This document shows, one piece after another, positions 28,616 to 36,554 of a DNA stretch of 64,000 nt. Each line of letters opens with the position of its first letter. Within the stretch, counting starts at the first letter, position 1. Source of the DNA: Janthinobacterium sp. PAMC25594. Its GTDB lineage: Bacteria > Pseudomonadota > Gammaproteobacteria > Burkholderiales > Burkholderiaceae_D. The position numbers and the translations under genes were made by a program. The notes under the pieces were generated by a model, which saw only the letters and a list, made by a program, of their open reading frames with translations, had not been told where the DNA came from and did no database searches. The stretch lies in NCBI RefSeq assembly GCF_019443505.1, contig NZ_CP080377.1, positions 1,426,001 through 1,490,000 on the forward strand. The letters are read 5' to 3'.

Positions 28616-28646
28616 CCGGGGTCGTACCCTCAGGGTACGACCCCGG
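28616..28646. terminator. perfect hairpin between convergent genes
   Basis: A 14-base perfect stem (CCGGGGTCGTACCC with its complement) encloses a 3-base loop. It lies between the convergent META lipoprotein and serine acetyltransferase genes. There is no T run on either side, so it may be a bidirectional terminator helper or a REP-like palindrome rather than a simple intrinsic terminator. Confidence 0.45.
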
Positions 28647-28679
28647 CCTTATCTGGGTTAACTTTTCCTTCCGCCGCAC

Positions 28680-29633
28680 CTAGTCGTTGCGCATCTGCGC
28701 CTGCGATACGTTACTCTCAGGCGGCACGCTCTGCGTCAGCCACACATTCCCCCCGATGGTCGATCCCGCGCCGATGGTGATGCGCCCCAGCACGGTCGCG
28801 CCCGCGTAGATGACCACGTCGTCCTCGACGATGGGGTGACGCGGCGTGCCCTTGATCAGCGCGCCGGAAGCGTCGGCCGGAAAACGCTTGGCGCCCAGGG
28901 TGACGGCCTGGTACAGGCGCACCCGCTGGCCGATGATGGCCGTCTCGCCGATCACCACGCCCGTGCCGTGGTCGATGAAGAACGAGGCGCCGATGTGCGC
29001 GCCCGGGTGGATGTCGATGCCCGTCAGCGTGTGCGCGATGTCGGCGATCAGGCGCGCCAGGAACGGCGCGCCGAGCGCGTGCAGCCGGTGCGCGAGGCGG
29101 TGGTACAAAATGGCGATGGTGCCCGGATAGCACAGCATGATTTCAGCCACCGAGGTGGCGGCCGGATCGCCCGCGTAAGCGGCCTGCACGTCCGACACCA
29201 GCAGGGCGCGGATGTCGGGCAGGCTGGCGGCGAACGCGCGCGTGATGTCGCGCGCCTGCTGCGCCAGGGCCGCGTCGTCGCTGGCGCCATCACCCTCATC
29301 GCCGGCCGGCACGGCGTGAGCCGGAGCGGAGAACAGCAAACCGCGCCGCACCTGCTCGCTGAGCCGGTTCAGGGTAGTGTTGAGCGTGTCGCCGACAAAA
29401 TAGTCGATGCTTTCATCGGTCAGATTCGGCCGCCCGTAATGCGTGGGAAACAGCGCCGCCGACAGGCCGTTGACGATGGTGGTCAGCGCTTCGCGCGACG
29501 GCAGTTCGCGCACCCTGCCGTTATGGCGGATCTTGTGCTTGTCTTCACGCGAGCTGCGCAGCGCCTGGATCACGGGCCCCAGGTTCCACTGGGCCGTGTC
29601 GTCGGCGGGCGCCGCGGGATAAATACTGTGCAT
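28680..29633 (-). CDS. serine O-acetyltransferase (EpsC/SrpH-like)
   Basis: A 317-residue serine acetyltransferase that makes O-acetylserine, the acceptor of sulfide in cysteine synthesis. The last 130 residues are a hexapeptide left-handed helix (DIHPGAHIGASFFIDHGTGVVIGET, VTLGAKRFP). The N-terminal 180 residues are longer than in short CysE proteins and match the EpsC-type. The CysB-like palindrome 91 bases upstream suggests sulfur-responsive control, in step with the ssu block. It is convergent with the META lipoprotein gene. Confidence 0.9.
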   Translation of the reverse strand: MHSIYPAAPADDTAQWNLGPVIQALRSSREDKHKIRHNGRVRELPSREALTTIVNGLSAALFPTHYGRPNLTDESIDYFVGDTLNTTLNRLSEQVRRGLLFSAPAHAVPAGDEGDGASDDAALAQQARDITRAFAASLPDIRALLVSDVQAAYAGDPAATSVAEIMLCYPGTIAILYHRLAHRLHALGAPFLARLIADIAHTLTGIDIHPGAHIGASFFIDHGTGVVIGETAIIGQRVRLYQAVTLGAKRFPADASGALIKGTPRHPIVEDDVVIYAGATVLGRITIGAGSTIGGNVWLTQSVPPESNVSQAQMRND

Positions 29634-29723
29634 GGCGTATCACTTCCAGAAAACGGCAAACAGGCCGGGTCGCCCAAGCATAGCGGCCAGGCACCGCGAT
29701 TCAAACGAAGAATTCCAAGGTTT

Positions 29724-29744
29724 CATATGCGAAAAACGCATATG
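29724..29744. promoter_or_regulatory. perfect 8-5-8 palindrome, sulfur-regulator site candidate
   Basis: CATATGCG, five A, then CGCATATG: a perfect palindrome that contains the LysR T-N11-A core. It lies 91-111 bases upstream of the serine acetyltransferase start. Half-sites recur upstream of ssuE. CysB or a Cbl/SsuR-like regulator is the natural candidate; none is encoded in the window. Confidence 0.55.
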
Positions 29745-29781
29745 GATGGCCAGCCGCGGCGACACCGGACCCGATTCCCGC

Positions 29782-29949
29782 CGCTAAGTAACCCCCAATA
29801 AATTATTGTGATTTCTGACTTCCATAACCGGCGCTCTGCGGCGTTGCCCGCTGCTAGCAGTGCTCGCACTGCGTCGCAGCGCGCGCCTTGCATAGCATCC
29901 TGTTCTGTTCGTCATAAATTCACAATAATTTCCTGAGGATTACTTAGCG
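29782..29949. repeat. MITE-like element with 38-39 bp terminal inverted repeats
   Basis: The left arm (29782-29819) and the right arm (29911-29949) begin with the same 10 bases, CGCTAAGTAA, and share a 12-base block AAATTATTGTGA, with only a few mismatches and one gap. The 91-base centre is GC-rich and itself contains small inverted repeats. No transposase is encoded. The right arm abuts the promoter of the Bcr/CflA gene. The rest of the 349-base gap holds the palindrome described above and no gene. Confidence 0.5.
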
Positions 29950-29982
29950 TAAAATGACGGACTAACAAAAACACTCTTCAAC

Positions 29983-31158
29983 ATGACTAAATTATTAACC
30001 TGGATTTTGGCGGGCCTGGCGATGGTCGGACCGCTTGCAATTGACACCTATCTGCCGTCTTTCCCCGCCATCACGCAAGATTTCAATGCCAGCCCCCTGC
30101 TGGTGCAGCAGACCCTGAGCTTTTTCCTGTTCACGTTCGCCTTCATGATGCTGTTTTACGGCACCCTGTCCGACTCGTTCGGCCGCCGTCCCGTGATTCT
30201 CGTCTCGCTGGTGCTGTATGTGATCGCCTCCGTGGGCGCCGCGCTGGCGCCGTCGCTGGGCTGGCTGCTGGCCTGGCGCGTGCTGCAGGGCCTGTCGGCG
30301 GGCGCCGGTTCCGTGATCGGCCGCGCCATCGTGCAAGACCGCTATTCGGGCGCCGCCGCGCAAAAAATCCTCTCGCACATCATGATGGTGTTCGCGCTGG
30401 CGCCGGCCATCGCGCCCGTGCTGGGCGGCTGGCTGCAGGTGAGCCTGGGCTGGCGCTGGATTTTCTGGTTCCTCACGGCCTTCGGCGTGCTGATGTTCAT
30501 CGTCGTCTGGCGCGCGCTGCCGGAAAGCCTGCCGAAGGAGCAGCGCCACGCCTTCCACCTGGGCGACATCGCCGTCAATTACTGGAAAGTGCTGTGCCAC
30601 CGCCAGTTCCTGCTGCTGTCGACGGCCATCGGCGCCGCCTTCGGCGGCTTCGCGCTGTACATCGGTTCGGCCGCCTACTTCATCATCAACATCCTGCACC
30701 TGCCGGAGACGGCCTTCGCCTGGCTGTTCATTCCCTTAATTAGCGGCATGGTGTTCGGTTCGGCCCTGTCGGCGAAAATCGCCCACCGCTATAGCCAGCG
30801 CCAGATGATCTGGGCCGGCTTCATCCTGATGCTGGTGGCGGCTGCAGCCAACATCGGCTACAACTACTTCTTTGCCGCCGAAGTGCCATGGGCCGTGCTG
30901 CCGCTGTTCTTCTACTCGTTCGCCCTGTCGATCGCCATGCCGCCGATGACCCTGATGGCGCTGAACCACTTCCCCAACAACAGCGGCCTGGCCTCGTCGA
31001 TGCAGTCCTTCATCCAGATGCTGCTGTTCGCGCTGGTCTCGGGCCTGGTGGCGCCGCTGCTGTTCGACAGCGCCCTGAATCTGGCGTATGGCGTGATGGC
31101 GGGACTGCTGGTGAGTTTGGTTTGCTGGGTGTTTGCGCAGGGCAAGGCTGAAGCGTAG
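29983..31158 (+). CDS. Bcr/CflA-family drug efflux transporter (MFS)
   Basis: A 391-residue major facilitator with 12 hydrophobic segments. The first-helix signature GPLAIDTYLPSFPAI and the loop-2/3 motif YGTLSDSFGRRPV identify the Bcr/CflA family of proton-driven exporters (bicyclomycin, chloramphenicol or sulfur compounds such as cysteine in E. coli Bcr). The cysteine-export precedent is interesting beside a serine acetyltransferase, but the sequence does not decide it. Its stop codon lies inside a palindromic repeat. Confidence 0.88.
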   Translation: MTKLLTWILAGLAMVGPLAIDTYLPSFPAITQDFNASPLLVQQTLSFFLFTFAFMMLFYGTLSDSFGRRPVILVSLVLYVIASVGAALAPSLGWLLAWRVLQGLSAGAGSVIGRAIVQDRYSGAAAQKILSHIMMVFALAPAIAPVLGGWLQVSLGWRWIFWFLTAFGVLMFIVVWRALPESLPKEQRHAFHLGDIAVNYWKVLCHRQFLLLSTAIGAAFGGFALYIGSAAYFIINILHLPETAFAWLFIPLISGMVFGSALSAKIAHRYSQRQMIWAGFILMLVAAAANIGYNYFFAAEVPWAVLPLFFYSFALSIAMPPMTLMALNHFPNNSGLASSMQSFIQMLLFALVSGLVAPLLFDSALNLAYGVMAGLLVSLVCWVFAQGKAEA

Positions 31159-31249
31159 GTCGGATTAGGCCCGCAGGGCCGTAATCCGACACCACCACAG
31201 GCCAACAATGTCGTCGGATTACGGCGCCTTGCGCCTAATCCGACCTACG
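31154..31249. repeat. palindromic dispersed repeat, copy 1
   Basis: The outer ends (CGTAGGTCGGATTAG and its complement) and inner blocks (GTAATCCGAC and GTCGGATTAC) form a nested 96 bp palindrome. The same arrangement, including the central CCAACAATG, recurs at 63678-63768. It covers the stop codon of the MFS gene and touches the 3' end of the small gene on the other strand. Confidence 0.8.
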
Positions 31250-31547
31250 GCCACGGTGCCGGCGTCACATCCAGATATTGCGCCCCGCCCTGCTCAGGGG
31301 CCGGCTCCGCCCCATCGCGCGTGACTGGCTGATTCAAGGAACCGGCCGGCGAACGCAAACTCAAGATTTCCTTGCGCGTCTCGACGAAGTCGGCGGAACT
31401 CAAGGGATGTTGCTGGTCCGGCCAGTGGCTGACGGCCCATTCCTGCAAGGTTTCAAAGCGCCGCCACAGTTCGGCGATGAATTCGCGGCGCGCCTCTTCC
31501 TCCTGCTGCGGCGTCTTTGCGGCGCCTTCTCCGATAGGTACTTGCAT
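31245..31547 (-). CDS. small hypothetical protein
   Basis: A 100-residue acidic and Pro-rich protein with no signal or membrane segment. The middle is helical and Glu/Trp-rich (EEEARREFIAELWRRFETLQEW), and DFVETRKEIL follows. I do not recognise a family. ATG 31547 has a GGGAGC ribosome site; the frame is open further upstream to 31622. The last codons run into the palindromic repeat. Confidence 0.55.
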   Translation of the reverse strand: MQVPIGEGAAKTPQQEEEARREFIAELWRRFETLQEWAVSHWPDQQHPLSSADFVETRKEILSLRSPAGSLNQPVTRDGAEPAPEQGGAQYLDVTPAPWP

Positions 31548-31626
31548 GGCTGCTCCCTGGCTGATCAATCGTCCTGCCAGCCTACTCCGGGACCAGCCAG
31601 GCGTCTGTTCGCGAACGAACACAGAG

Positions 31627-32067
31627 TTATTCGGGCATCTTGCGAAAGCCCACGGCCAGGCGGTTCCAGGTATTGATGGAGCCGATGGCCAGGGTGACGT
31701 TGACCATTTCCGCCGGCGTCAATTGCTGCGCCAGCGCCGCATACACGTCATCGGGCGCCTGGCTTTGCGGCAGCAGGGTCAGCGCTTCCGTCCAGGCCAG
31801 CACGGCCCGCTCGCGCGGCGTGAAAAACGGCGTTTCGCGCCAGACGGACACGGCATACAGGCGGCGTTCCGTTTCGCCCGCCTTGCGCGCGTCGCTCGTG
31901 TGCATGTCCACGCAAAAGGCGCAGCCATTGATTTGCGAAGCGCGCAGGCGGATCAGCTCGAGCAGCGAGTGTTCCAGCCCCAGCTTGGCAATCGCCGCTT
32001 CCAGCGCGTACATGGCCTTGACGGCGTCGGGCGAAGCTTGTGTAAAATCGAGTCGTTGCTGTGTCAT
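31627..32067 (-). CDS. carboxymuconolactone decarboxylase/AhpD-family protein
   Basis: A 146-residue member of the AhpD-like family. The redox motif CAFCVDMH (Cys49, Cys52, His56) follows LLELIRLRASQING, exactly as in peroxidase-type members. It probably has alkylhydroperoxidase activity or a related thiol role. ATG 32067 is chosen because the family begins there; the longer frame upstream overlaps the divergent regulator gene. Such genes are often paired with a MocR regulator, which here is broken. Confidence 0.87.
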   Translation of the reverse strand: MTQQRLDFTQASPDAVKAMYALEAAIAKLGLEHSLLELIRLRASQINGCAFCVDMHTSDARKAGETERRLYAVSVWRETPFFTPRERAVLAWTEALTLLPQSQAPDDVYAALAQQLTPAEMVNVTLAIGSINTWNRLAVGFRKMPE

Positions 32068-32170
32068 GATGCATTCCTTGATGATGAGAGATGCTCCATT
32101 GTAGAAGCGCAAGAAGAGCGCGCGGCAGGCCAATCCTGCCGAAAAACGGCAGACCACCAACAGATACCCC

Positions 32171-33655
32171 ATGGAATTACATATCCTGATCGACGGCACG
32201 CGCGACCTGGGCGGCCAGCTGTACCGCCAGCTCAGCGCAGCCATCCGCTCGGGCCGCCTGACGGACGGGCAGCAATTGCCGCCCACGCGCCTGCTGGCCA
32301 GCCAGCTGGGCCTGTCGCGCAAGACGGTGTCCGACGTGTATGAGAGGCTCGGTTACGAAAAGCTGCTGGTCGGTAAAGTCGGCGTGGGCAGCTTCGTGCA
32401 GACGCCGCACGCCTCGCCGCAGCGCCGCCATGCGAGCACGCCGCTGGCCAGCGCGCAGCGCATCGCCCGCTGGGAAGCGACGCCCACGCCCCTGCGCCAG
32501 GCCAGCCAGGAAACGCCAGCGCGCTACGCCTTCATCGGCGGGCGCGCCACGCCAGCGCACTTCCCGCAGGATGAATGGCGCACCTGCATGCTGCATGCGC
32601 TGCGCCAGGGTGACCAGGCGCGCGGCCGCTATGGCCCCGTGGAAGGCTTGCCCGCCTTGCGCGCGGCGATCGCCGGCCATGCCGCCTTCAGCCGCGGCAT
32701 CCATTGCACCGAGGAACAGGTACTCGTTACCAGCGGCGCGCAGCAAGCCTTGCACCTGCTGGCGCTGGCCCTGCTGGAAGCGGGCGACACGGTTGCCGTG
32801 GAAGAACCCGGCTACCCGGTGGCGCGCGCCGTGTTCGCCAGCCAGGGCGCGCGCGTGGTGGGCATCGAAGTGGACGAGGACGGGCTCATCGTCGCGTAAA
32901 TCCCCGACGGCACGCGCTTGATCTATGTCACGCCCGCCCATCAATTTCCGCTCGGCATGCCGATGAGCATGGCCCGCCGCCATGCCTTGTTGGAGCGTGC
33001 CCGGCAGTTGGGTGCCATCATCATCGAAGACGATTACGACAGCGCCTTCCGCTATGAAGGCCGGCCCGAGGATGCGCTGCAAAGCATGGACCGCTACGGC
33101 GTCGTCGCGCACGTGGGCAGCTTTTCCAAGATCATGCTGCCGGAACTGCGCCTGGGCTATGTGGTGCTGCCGCAAGCCCTCGTGTCCGCCATGCAGACGG
33201 TGAAATACCTGAGCGATTGCCATACGGCCAGCCTGGGCCAGCATGCGCTGGCCAAGTTCATCGGCGACGGCCATTTGCTGCGCCATATCCGCCGCTGCCA
33301 CGACATCTATGCGGGACGGCGCGAACGGCTGCAGCACTGGTTCAACGGCCCGTTGTCGCCGTGGTTCCGCCTGGTGCCCGCCAGCGCCGGCTTCCACGTG
33401 GCGGCGCTGGCGCAGGCGCCGCTCGATATCGCCGAATTGCTGCGCCGCGCACGCCTGGCCGACGTCAGCCTGTATGCGCTGGCCAGCTTTTACCATGGCC
33501 CCGCCCGCCACGAAGGCCTGTTCCTCGGCTATGGCGCCATCGACAAGCTCGACATCGACACGGCGCTGGCCATCGTGCTGGCGATCCTGCAAGACATGGC
33601 GCCCCTGCCCCTCAGCGGGGTTGCCAACCGGGCTGCCAACGATAGTGCCCCGTGA
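32171..33655 (+). pseudogene. MocR/PdxR-type regulator interrupted by an in-frame stop
   Basis: The frame encodes a full GntR-aminotransferase regulator of about 494 codons: winged helix LPPTRLLASQLGLSRKTVSDVYERL near residues 37-60, PLP Lys context GSFSKIMLPELRLGY, and EDDYDSAFRYE. It is cut at codon 243 by TAA (32897-32899). The same frame continues without a shift and keeps homology (RLIYVTPAHQFPLG) to 33655. The upstream piece retains the DNA-binding domain but loses the PLP Lys. This is either a real nonsense mutation or a sequencing error. It is divergent from the AhpD-like gene. Confidence 0.85.
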
Positions 33656-34217
33656 TCGGATAACTGAATAAAATATTTTCCTCGCGCGCGCCTTCGCCGA
33701 TGTTGTGGATGATCAGCGGCACGCCGCTCCACGACTGCTTGTCGCTGACGATGCCGATGTGCGTGAGGTTGCGCGGCAGGCGCCAGGTGACGATGTCGCC
33801 CGCGCGGTAAGCGTTCGCTTGCGTGGCTGGAGGCAGGCTGGTGCCGTGGCGGGCAAAGTAGGTGCCCAGGTTCGGCACGCGGCGGTGGTCGATATTGCGG
33901 TCCGGCCCCTTCATCTGCCAGCGTCCCTGCCGCTGGTACACCTGCCATGCCTTGCGCATGTCTTCGTGCACCAGCACCTGCAAGTCCTGCCCCAGCTGGC
34001 GGTAGGCGCGCACGACCACATCCGTGCACACGCCCCGCTCGAGCGGCACATCGCCGCCCGGATAGGCCAGGCGTTCGTAGCGCGGATCGTACTGCACCGT
34101 CACGCCCACCTGACTGCGGGCGGCGGCAACGAGGGCTTGCGGGCTGGCAGGGACTGCCGACGCCAGCATGGGCGCCAGGGCAAGCATCACGGTGAAAAGC
34201 GGTTTGATGGGCATCAA
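33612..34217 (-). CDS. DUF1287-family secreted protein
   Basis: A 201-residue protein with a Sec signal ending near ASAVPA, residue 24. The mature part has DUF1287 hallmarks: QVGVTVQYDPRY, YPGGDVPLERGVCTDVVVRAYR, ADIVTWRLP-like GDIVTWRLPRNLTHIGIVSD and HNIG. The Cys/His pattern (GVCTDV, LTHIGIV, IIHNIG) resembles NlpC/P60 peptidase-type domains, so a cell-wall hydrolase role is possible but unproven. It overlaps the regulator pseudogene's 3' end by 44 bases, convergent. Confidence 0.82.
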   Translation of the reverse strand: MMPIKPLFTVMLALAPMLASAVPASPQALVAAARSQVGVTVQYDPRYERLAYPGGDVPLERGVCTDVVVRAYRQLGQDLQVLVHEDMRKAWQVYQRQGRWQMKGPDRNIDHRRVPNLGTYFARHGTSLPPATQANAYRAGDIVTWRLPRNLTHIGIVSDKQSWSGVPLIIHNIGEGAREENILFSYPITGHYRWQPGWQPR

Positions 34218-34276
34218 CGTCGGGGCTTGCGTGTAAATGCCAACTTTACCGCAGCGGCAGGAAAAACGTCGGACGC

Positions 34277-34612
34277 TTAGACGGTCGCCAGCTGCGCCAG
34301 GTGGGCAGGGAAATCCACGGCCGGACCGGCCGCATTGACGGTGTCGAAGTAATCATGCCAGCCCGTGGCGGCGATACCGGCCAGCAAGGCGTCCAGTGCC
34401 GCCTCGTCCGGGAAGCGCCAGACGGCATAGAATTGCTGGGCAGCCGCATGCAGCTTGCCGCCGTCGATGGCGCCCATGGCCAGCGCTTCGGCGCCGCTGC
34501 CGGACAAGGCCGCCATGCCGGCGCCCACCGTGGCGAAATACGATTGGCGCGCGGCGCCGTCGAGGGCCAGCCAGGCGGCTTTCGGGCTGTACAGCTCCAA
34601 CAGATAATGCAT
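34277..34612 (-). CDS. small protein, DUF6616-like
   Basis: A 111-residue soluble protein of ferredoxin-like composition (YLLELYSPKAAWLALDGAARQSYF at the start; FYAVWRFPDEAALDALLAGIAATGWHDYF near the end). These stretches look like the DUF6616 family, from memory and with moderate certainty. It lies 24 bases downstream of the AlkC-like gene, on the same strand, with GGAGAAA before ATG 34612, so it is probably cotranscribed. Confidence 0.6.
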   Translation of the reverse strand: MHYLLELYSPKAAWLALDGAARQSYFATVGAGMAALSGSGAEALAMGAIDGGKLHAAAQQFYAVWRFPDEAALDALLAGIAATGWHDYFDTVNAAGPAVDFPAHLAQLATV

Positions 34613-34636
34613 GTTTTCTCCTTCGGTGATGAATGA

Positions 34637-35383
34637 TCAGGCCAGCGAGCGCTGGGCGCGCTTGCAGATGCGTGCCGTGGCGGCAACGGGGCTTTCCAGC
34701 AGCCATTGCGCGCACAGGCTGCGCACCCAGTCCGGCTGGCTCTTCGCCGCATCGTTGAGCCAGTTGGCCACGGAATCTTGCACGTAGACGGCAGGATCGG
34801 CGCGCAAGGGTTGCAACAGGGGCAAGGCCAGCTGCGGCTCTTCTTTTAACTGGGCGATATGCGCGCACCACACGCCGCGCGGGCGCAGCGCTTCGCAGGC
34901 AAAGCGGCGCAGGCGTTCCGACGGGTGCGCCGTCCACGGCGCCAGCAGCGCGATGGCCTCAGGCAGATGCTCGGCAAGACGGGGCCGCAGCGCCAGCCAG
35001 GCCCATTCGCGCACGCCAAAGTGGCCATCGTCGGCCAGCGGCCGCATGGCGGCCAGCTGTTGCGGCAAGGACCAGCCAGCCTGGGCGGCGATGGCAAAAC
35101 AGGCCCAGCCGCGCACCGTGTCGGACGGGTGCGCTTGCAGCAGCGCCGGGTCGGCGTCGGCTTCCAGCAGCAATTGTGTCGCCAAGGCCATGCGTCTGGT
35201 GATGCCCGCAGCGGCCTGCGCACGCATCCGCTCCAGGCGGGCGGCGCCGAGATCGGGCACGGCTGCGGCCAGCAGCTGGGCAAAATCGATGGCCAGCCCC
35301 TCCGTCAGGGTGGCGCTGACCACGCTGCCCCCATTCAGCAGGGCCAGGCGCGCGGGGGCGATGTCGGCGACGCCACGACTCAT
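34637..35383 (-). CDS. HEAT-repeat DNA alkylation repair protein, AlkC-like
   Basis: A 248-residue all-helical protein built of HEAT-like repeats. The segments VRGWACFAIAAQAG, VREWAWLALRPRL, ERLRRFACEALRPRGVW and YVQDSVANWLNDAAK match the AlkC/AlkD superfamily of alkylpurine DNA glycosylases, closest in style to AlkC. It probably removes 3-methyladenine-type lesions. Its start overlaps the MarR regulator stop by 4 bases (ATGA), so regulator and repair gene are coupled. Confidence 0.78.
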   Translation of the reverse strand: MSRGVADIAPARLALLNGGSVVSATLTEGLAIDFAQLLAAAVPDLGAARLERMRAQAAAGITRRMALATQLLLEADADPALLQAHPSDTVRGWACFAIAAQAGWSLPQQLAAMRPLADDGHFGVREWAWLALRPRLAEHLPEAIALLAPWTAHPSERLRRFACEALRPRGVWCAHIAQLKEEPQLALPLLQPLRADPAVYVQDSVANWLNDAAKSQPDWVRSLCAQWLLESPVAATARICKRAQRSLA

Positions 35384-35904
35384 GGCGCACCCTGCATTTC
35401 ACCTTTATCCGTCTTGCGCCAGGCTTTTTCCAGCAGTCCACTCAATAATTGCATTTCCTCGGCCGTGAAATCGGCAAACAGGCTGGCGATCCATTGCGCA
35501 TGCTCATCGACCAGGGTGGCGGCGGCAGCTGCTCCCCTGGCGCTCAGGCGCACCAGCAGCTTGCGCCGGTCGAACTGGTCCGCGTGGCGCGCCAGGAAGC
35601 CATCGCGCTCCAGGCCGTCGAGCAAACCCGTGATGGTGCCGCGCGTCACGCCGGCCCGCTCGGCCAGTGCGTGCGGCGAGAGTCCGTCGGGCACGTCGCG
35701 CAGCAGGGACAGCAGTACAAACTTGCCTTCCGACAAGCCATGCCGGCCCAGGCGCGTGGCGCAATCGCCATCGATGGCGGACGCCAGGCCCAGCACTTCA
35801 AAGCACAGGCGCAAGCGTCCGATGGATGCCGGAGCGTCCGCGCCCAGCGCGCGGCGCTGCACGTCAGCGAGCAGGGCCGTGTATTTCTGTTCGAGTTTTA
35901 TCAT
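35380..35904 (-). CDS. MarR-family transcriptional regulator
   Basis: A 174-residue winged-helix regulator (LSEGKFVLLSLLRDVPDGLSPHALAERAGVTRGTITGLLDGLERDGFL). The DNA-binding helix and wing (RDGFLARHADQFDRRKLLVRLSARG equivalent) are intact. I chose ATG 35904, because the longer TTG start at 35913 would run into the promoter. A direct repeat ATGGCGC lies just upstream, a possible autoregulatory operator. The gene is the first of a three-gene block with the AlkC-like and DUF6616-like genes. Confidence 0.87.
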   Translation of the reverse strand: MIKLEQKYTALLADVQRRALGADAPASIGRLRLCFEVLGLASAIDGDCATRLGRHGLSEGKFVLLSLLRDVPDGLSPHALAERAGVTRGTITGLLDGLERDGFLARHADQFDRRKLLVRLSARGAAAAATLVDEHAQWIASLFADFTAEEMQLLSGLLEKAWRKTDKGEMQGAP

Positions 35905-35942
35905 ATGGCGCAATATAATATGGCGCCATACTACATGTCAAA
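35905..35942 (-). promoter_or_regulatory. promoter and possible operator of the MarR gene
   Basis: Reading the minus strand, TTGACA (35941-35936) is a perfect -35. A -10 of TATTAT or TATATT follows 15 or 18 bases later. The ATG at 35904 comes so soon after the -10 that the mRNA would start at or almost at the start codon. On the plus strand, ATGGCGC occurs at 35905-35911 and 35920-35926, flanking the -10. Confidence 0.5.
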
Positions 35943-35971
35943 TGAAAAACCGTGAAGGTTTTCCCGTAGCC

Positions 35972-36424
35972 TTAAAGACGGGCTTTATCCCTCGCCCACA
36001 CGATGATGGCATTCGCATCGATGGCACCCGGCTGGCGCGCCACTTCCACGCCGCGCAAAAACAGGGCCAGCGTGGGAATGCTGCGGATATTGAAACGGCT
36101 GCCCAGGTCGGGCGACGCTTCCGTATTCACCTTGACAACGCGGAACGCTGGTTCCAGGGTCCTGGCGGCTTGCACATAGAATGGCGCCATGCTGCGGCAC
36201 GGGCCGCACCAGGGCGCCCAGAAATCCACCAGCACGGGAATGTCGCTGCGTTCGATATGCTTGAGGAAACGGGCGCTGGCCAGGTCCACGGGCTGGCCCG
36301 TAAACAAATCCTTCTGGCACTTGCCGCAAGTGGGCTGTTCAATCAGGCGGACGGCCGGCAAGCGGTTGACGGCGTCGCAATGGGGGCACACGATGTGCAG
36401 GGAGTCTGGCGTGGTCGGGGTCAT
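35972..36424 (-). CDS. trxC: thioredoxin 2 (zinc-ribbon thioredoxin)
   Basis: A 150-residue thioredoxin with an N-terminal zinc ribbon (CPHC near residue 13 and CGKC near 33) followed by a thioredoxin domain with WCGPC near residue 74. It reduces protein disulfides in the cytosol and is usually oxidative-stress linked. The length and zinc site separate it from TrxA. It is transcribed toward the MarR gene, with 67 bases between them. Confidence 0.94.
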   Translation of the reverse strand: MTPTTPDSLHIVCPHCDAVNRLPAVRLIEQPTCGKCQKDLFTGQPVDLASARFLKHIERSDIPVLVDFWAPWCGPCRSMAPFYVQAARTLEPAFRVVKVNTEASPDLGSRFNIRSIPTLALFLRGVEVARQPGAIDANAIIVWARDKARL

Positions 36425-36554
36425 GGCATTCCTGGAAAGGGTAGCGTACGGTTGCCGGACATTTTACGGCGTATCGTGCGGCGGCGCTTATCCGCATAGT
36501 CCACTATAGTGTGCTGGAACGGCGCGCATATTGCCCGGCCGGCCAAGGAGAAAC

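Noticed and set aside
28616..28646. The strong hairpin as an ordinary T-tailed terminator
   Set aside because: Neither strand has a T run after the stem; it is listed with lower confidence as a bidirectional or REP-like hairpin.
32897..32899. The TAA in the MocR gene as programmed recoding
   Set aside because: TAA is not used for selenocysteine (which uses TGA), and no slippery site or other recoding signal was noticed.
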